DNA of 15,488 bases from positions 1 through 15,488 of the forward strand of contig JAEXTU010000238.1 of the NCBI GenBank assembly GCA_023453335.1, written 5' to 3'. Shown here one piece after another: positions 5,811 to 15,488 of the stretch. The number at the start of each line of letters is the position of its first letter. Position 1 is the first letter of the stretch. The stretch is from Pseudomonadota bacterium (GTDB lineage: Bacteria; Desulfobacterota; Desulfovibrionia; Desulfovibrionales; Desulfovibrionaceae). The position numbers and the translations under genes were made by a program. The notes below the pieces were generated by a model. That model saw nothing but the letters and a program-made list of their open reading frames with translations. It ran no database searches and had not been told where the DNA came from.

Positions 5811-7289
5811 ATGGGCCGGGCGCAGCGCTGGCGGCATTTCTTCAATTCCATCAAGGGGAAGATCTTCGCCCTGTTCCTGGTCACCTTCCTGATGGCCGGG
5901 GCGCTCACCGCCATCAACGTCTGGACCCTGGGCGCGGTGCGGGAGCGGCTCGTCCTGTCCGAGCGCTACGACGACCTGCTGAACAACATCCTGGAGGCGC
6001 GGCGCTACGAGAAGAACGTGCTCATTTACGGCGACGCCGCCAGCCTGGCCGAGGGCGCGGACTATCTGAACCAGGCCGAGATCCAGGCCCGGGCCATCGC
6101 CCCGGACATGGCCCAGGTGGCCGGACCGGAGCAGGCTCAGGCCCTGCTGGGCGCCCTGGCCGGCTACCGCGCCGCGCTTTCGGACCTGGGCGAGGGCCGC
6201 AAGACCGACGCCGAGCGGGTGCGCGGCCTGGGCAAGCGGCTGGTGGACCTGGCCGAGGGCGCGTCCCGCATCAAGCGCGAGCGCATCCACCGCACCATCG
6301 CCCAGGTGTCGCTCCTGCCCTTCGGCACCCTGGGGGCCTTCCTCCTGTTCATGATCTTCCTCATCCGGGTGGTGGCGGGCAGCCTGCTCACTCCGCTCAC
6401 CCTGGTGCGCCAGATCACCGGCCGGGTGGCCAAGGGCGACTTCAGCCCGGTGGACGCGCCCGGCCAGCACATCGCCGAGATCGCCGGGCTCCTGGAGGCC
6501 CTGGACCGCATGGCCCGCGAACTGGAGGCCAACCAGGAGAACCTCCTGCAGGCCCGCAAGATCGCGGCCCTGGGCACCCTCACCGCGGGCATCGCCCACG
6601 AGATCAACAACCCCGTGAACAACATCATGCTCTCGGCCGAGACGCTCTTGGAGACCCACGGCGAGACCCTGGACGCCGACGGCCGGGAACTGGCCCAGGA
6701 CATCCTGGACCAGGCCGAACGGGCCGGGGACATCGTGCGCAACCTCCTGGACTTCTCCCGCACCGAGAAGGCCCAGATCAGCTCCCTGGACCCGGCCGAG
6801 GTGGTGCGCAGTACGCTCGCCCTGCTCAAGAACCAGATCATGATCGCGGGCATGACTATGCGGGTGGAGCTGGCCCCCGGCCTGTCCCCGGTGGCCGGCA
6901 ACCTGCGCCACCTGCAGCAGGTGTTCCTGAACCTGGTGCTCAACGCGGTGCAGGCCACGCCATCCGGCGGCGAGGTGGCGGTGCTGGGCCAGGAGGACGG
7001 AGACTACGTGCGCCTCACGGTGCAGGACACCGGCAAGGGCATCCCGCACGAACAGCAGGAGCACATCTTCGAGCCCTTCTTCACCACCAAGGACCCGGGC
7101 AAGGGCACCGGCCTGGGCCTAGCGGTGTCCTACTCCATCATCAAGCGGCTGGGCGGCCGCATCACCGTGCAGAGCACCCCTGGCCAGGGGGCGCGCTTCT
7201 CGGTGTTCCTGCCCAAGTACGCGGCCCGGCCCGAGAACGGGGGCGCCCCGGGCGACGGAACCAACGGGGGCGGCGGCCATGGCGCCTAG
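5811..7289 (+). CDS. Membrane sensor histidine kinase (HAMP-HisKA-HATPase)
   Basis: The protein has 492 residues. TM1 lies at about 18-38 and TM2 at about 167-188, enclosing a periplasmic helical domain of about 128 residues. ARRYEKNVLIYGD at about 63-75 resembles four-helix-bundle/HBM sensor domains. HAMP follows at about 186-240. HisKA contains GTLTAGIAHEINNPVNN with the phospho-acceptor H263. The ATPase domain has the N box (NLVLNAVQA, N378), G1 (DTGKGI, D406), F box (FEPFFTTK, 420-427) and G2 (GTGLGLA, 432-438). The AHEINNP H-box is typical of NtrB-like kinases that partner sigma-54 activators. The start ATG 5811 is fixed by AGGAGG at 5800-5805. The end overlaps the activator gene by 11 bases, so the two form a co-translated pair. 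The C-terminal tail (about 471-492) is Gly-rich. The ligand is unknown. Confidence 0.95.
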   Translation: MGRAQRWRHFFNSIKGKIFALFLVTFLMAGALTAINVWTLGAVRERLVLSERYDDLLNNILEARRYEKNVLIYGDAASLAEGADYLNQAEIQARAIAPDMAQVAGPEQAQALLGALAGYRAALSDLGEGRKTDAERVRGLGKRLVDLAEGASRIKRERIHRTIAQVSLLPFGTLGAFLLFMIFLIRVVAGSLLTPLTLVRQITGRVAKGDFSPVDAPGQHIAEIAGLLEALDRMARELEANQENLLQARKIAALGTLTAGIAHEINNPVNNIMLSAETLLETHGETLDADGRELAQDILDQAERAGDIVRNLLDFSRTEKAQISSLDPAEVVRSTLALLKNQIMIAGMTMRVELAPGLSPVAGNLRHLQQVFLNLVLNAVQATPSGGEVAVLGQEDGDYVRLTVQDTGKGIPHEQQEHIFEPFFTTKDPGKGTGLGLAVSYSIIKRLGGRITVQSTPGQGARFSVFLPKYAARPENGGAPGDGTNGGGGHGA

Positions 7290-8622
7290 GCTGGCGGTGG
7301 TGGAGGACGAGGCCCTGGCCCGGCGCCGCCTGGCCGAGGCCTTCACCCGCGACGGATACGAGGTGGAGTCCTTTGCCGACGGCGAGGCCTTCCTGGCCCG
7401 GCTGCCCGAGGCCGGCTTCGCCGCAGTGCTCCTGGACCTCAAGCTCCCCGGCCTGGACGGCATGGAGGTGTTCCGGCGCATGCGGGCCCTGGGCGCGGAC
7501 ACCGAGGCCATCCTGGTGACCGGGCACGGCAGCCTGGACCTGGCCGTGGCGGCCATCAAGGAGGGGGTGTTCCACTACGTGGCCAAGCCGGTGCGCCTGG
7601 CCGAGGTGCGCGGCCTGGTGCGCGAGGCCTGCGCCAAGGTGGCCATGCGCCAGGAGAACCGCCGCCTGCGCCAGGCCCTGCGCCAGGAGACCGGCCTGGG
7701 GGCCATGATCGGGGCCAGCCCGGCCATGCGCAGCGTGTTCGAGCTCATCCGCAAGGTGGCCCCGGTGGCCTGCAACGTGCTGGTGTCCGGGGCCAGCGGC
7801 ACGGGCAAGGCCCTGGTGGCCAAGGCCATCCACCAGCTGTCCCCCCGCCGGGAGCGGCCCCTGGTGTCCTTCAACTGCGGCGGGTTCGCCGAGGAACTCA
7901 TCGCCAGCGAGCTGTTCGGGCACGAGAAGGGCGCGTTCACCGGCGCGGTGGCGGCCAAGGTGGGCCTGCTGGAGAGCGCTGCGGGCGGCACGGTGTTCCT
8001 GGACGAGATCGGCGAGATGCCCGCGGCCATGCAGGTCAAGCTCCTGCACGTGATCCAGGAGCGGCGCATCCTGCGGGTGGGCAGCGCCACCCCGGTGGAC
8101 CTGGACATCCGCATCATCGCCGCCACCAACCGCGACCTCAAGGCCGAGGTGGAGCGCGGCGCGTTCCGCGAGGACCTGTTCTACCGCCTGAACGTGGTGC
8201 ACATCCCCCTGCCCCGCCTGGCCGAACGGCGGGAGGACATTCCCCTGCTCACCCGCCACTTCGTGGACAAGTACGGCCTGCTCTTCCACAAGAACGTGGC
8301 CGGGGTGGCGGACCCGGCCATGGACACCCTCGTGCACTACGACTTCCCGGGCAACGTGCGCGAGCTGGAGAACATCGTGGAGCGCGCGGTGGCCCTGGGC
8401 GAGGGCGAGAGGCTGGAACTGGCCGACCTGCCCCCGGACATGCAGCACATGGAGTTCGAGGCCGTGGAGGGCGAGAAGCTCCTCACCTTGGAGGAGCTGG
8501 AGCGCCGCCACGTGGCCAAGGTCCTCTCCCGCACCGGCGGCAACAAAGGGCTCACCGCCCGCATCCTGGGCCTGCCCCGCACCACCCTCTGGCGCAAGCT
8601 CAAGGAGTACGGCCTGAAGTAG
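7279..8622 (+). CDS. NtrC-class sigma-54-dependent response regulator
   Basis: The protein has 447 residues. The receiver (1 to about 120) has E9-D10, phospho-acceptor D53 (VLLDLKLPGLDG), T81 and K103 (VAKP). The AAA+ domain (about 142-375) has Walker A GASGTGKA (171-178; most family members read GESGTGKE, but the G, T and K are kept) and the sigma-54 contact loop GAFTGA at 218-223. Walker B is TVFLDEIGEM (D242-E243), the arginine fingers are in FREDLFYRLN (R297, R303) and the sensor II region is YDFPGNVRELEN. A Fis-type HTH at about 405-447 ends in LGLPRTTLWRKLKEYGLK. An intact GAFTGA means it should activate sigma-54 transcription. Its likely target is the divergent operon, whose promoter carries a palindrome repeated just after this gene. 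Confidence 0.97.
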   Translation: MAPRLAVVEDEALARRRLAEAFTRDGYEVESFADGEAFLARLPEAGFAAVLLDLKLPGLDGMEVFRRMRALGADTEAILVTGHGSLDLAVAAIKEGVFHYVAKPVRLAEVRGLVREACAKVAMRQENRRLRQALRQETGLGAMIGASPAMRSVFELIRKVAPVACNVLVSGASGTGKALVAKAIHQLSPRRERPLVSFNCGGFAEELIASELFGHEKGAFTGAVAAKVGLLESAAGGTVFLDEIGEMPAAMQVKLLHVIQERRILRVGSATPVDLDIRIIAATNRDLKAEVERGAFREDLFYRLNVVHIPLPRLAERREDIPLLTRHFVDKYGLLFHKNVAGVADPAMDTLVHYDFPGNVRELENIVERAVALGEGERLELADLPPDMQHMEFEAVEGEKLLTLEELERRHVAKVLSRTGGNKGLTARILGLPRTTLWRKLKEYGLK

Positions 8623-8625
8623 GCC

Positions 8626-8640
8626 GTTCCATTCCGGAAC
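8626..8640. promoter_or_regulatory. Second strong copy of the palindromic activator site
   Basis: GTTCCATTCCGGAAC matches the core of the site at 5713-5727 (GTTCCACTCCGGAAC) at 14 of 15 positions, with both 5-bp arms identical. It begins three bases after the activator's stop codon and 200 bases before the hybrid-kinase gene. No convincing sigma-54 promoter lies downstream of it, so its target is uncertain: the hybrid kinase, or looping around the kinase/activator pair. Confidence 0.6.
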
Positions 8641-8647
8641 ACCCTCC

Positions 8648-8681
8648 GGCGCCGCGTCCCGTGCTGCTTTGCAGCGGCGCC
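8648..8681 (+). repeat. Hairpin after the activator gene, possible weak terminator
   Basis: GGCGCC (8648-8653) pairs with GGCGCC (8676-8681), extended by an inner stem GCTGC-TTT-GCAGC (8663-8675), with an asymmetric bulge on the 5' side. No T-tract follows, so it is not a classic intrinsic terminator. It may still mark the end of the kinase/activator transcript. Confidence 0.35.
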
Positions 8682-8756
8682 CCGGCCGCACCCCGCACCT
8701 CCCGCAGGGGTGAACGCCTGCTCAATCCGACGCGTCGGCTTTCCCACCGAGTTTCT

Positions 8757-8787
8757 TTGACACGGGCAGCCGTCTGCGGCATATATA
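8757..8787 (+). promoter_or_regulatory. Sigma-70-like promoter candidate for the hybrid kinase
   Basis: A perfect -35 TTGACA (8757-8762) is followed 17-19 bases later by an AT-rich run (CATATATA, 8780-8787) that can serve as -10: CATATA at 17 bases or TATATA at 19 bases. The -10 match is only moderate. The local AT content stands out from the surrounding GC-rich DNA. It would give a leader of roughly 45 bases before the TTG start at 8840. Confidence 0.5.
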
Positions 8788-8839
8788 TGAAATGTTTTCC
8801 CATCTCCCAGCGCGCCCGGTTGCGGGTCCATCCGAAACC

Positions 8840-15488
<6,649 letters not shown>

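Noticed and set aside
7279..7289. Kinase and activator frames overlap, suggesting a possible frameshifted single gene
   Set aside because: The kinase ends with a complete HATPase domain and the activator starts with a complete receiver at its own ATG. An 11-base overlap is normal coupling.
8706..8722. GG-N10-GC element about 100 bases after the second palindrome, possible sigma-54 promoter for the hybrid kinase
   Set aside because: Beyond the GG and GC it matches the consensus poorly (no TGGCAC, no TTGC). The spacing is attractive but the sequence does not support it.

Overview
This is a very GC-rich, densely coded stretch of bacterial chromosome with near-total G/C at third codon positions. 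The combination of a PEP/pyruvate-binding phosphotransferase-like protein, a lone receiver, TauE/SafE, a universal stress protein, a sigma-54 two-component pair and a very large PAS hybrid kinase suggests a sulfate-reducing deltaproteobacterium of the Desulfovibrio type. That placement is an inference from gene content and composition only. I saw no rRNA, tRNA, CRISPR array, transposase or phage gene.

Left arm (1-5600, minus strand): one operon-like run read leftwards: universal stress protein, TauE/SafE permease, a TIGR02186/Alph_Pro_TM-type membrane-anchored protein, an 857-residue PEP/pyruvate-binding protein, a 128-residue single-domain receiver, and the start of a second protein sharing the N-terminal region of the 857-residue one (cut by the window edge). 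Gaps are 17, 1, 103, -4 and 3 bases. The 103-base gap holds a 12-bp perfect inverted repeat.

Control region (5601-5810): the divergent intergenic region holds what looks like a complete sigma-54 control module for the left operon. There is a near-consensus -24/-12 promoter just upstream of the stress-protein gene, an IHF-like AT-rich site behind it, and a 19-base palindrome about 108 bases upstream of the predicted transcription start, with a weaker copy 36 bases further away.

Middle (5811-8622, plus strand): a membrane histidine kinase and a NtrC-class sigma-54 activator overlap by 11 bases. They are the obvious candidates to switch on the divergent operon. A 15-base core of the palindrome recurs with one mismatch three bases after the activator's stop codon.

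Right (8840-15488, plus strand): one continuous open frame, running off the window, encodes a BvgS/EvgS-like hybrid kinase of more than 2,200 residues: signal peptide, four consecutive periplasmic solute-binding (Venus flytrap) domains, one membrane helix, four PAS domains, HisKA, HATPase, two receivers and an Hpt domain. Its receiver and Hpt modules could feed a further regulator outside the window.

Working model (inference): the kinase/activator pair senses an envelope or anion stress and turns on, through sigma-54, an operon combining a stress protein, an anion exporter with its accessory membrane protein, and two ATP-grasp/phosphohistidine proteins that flank a single receiver. The biochemical output of those phosphotransferase-like proteins is unknown and is the least explained part of the window.
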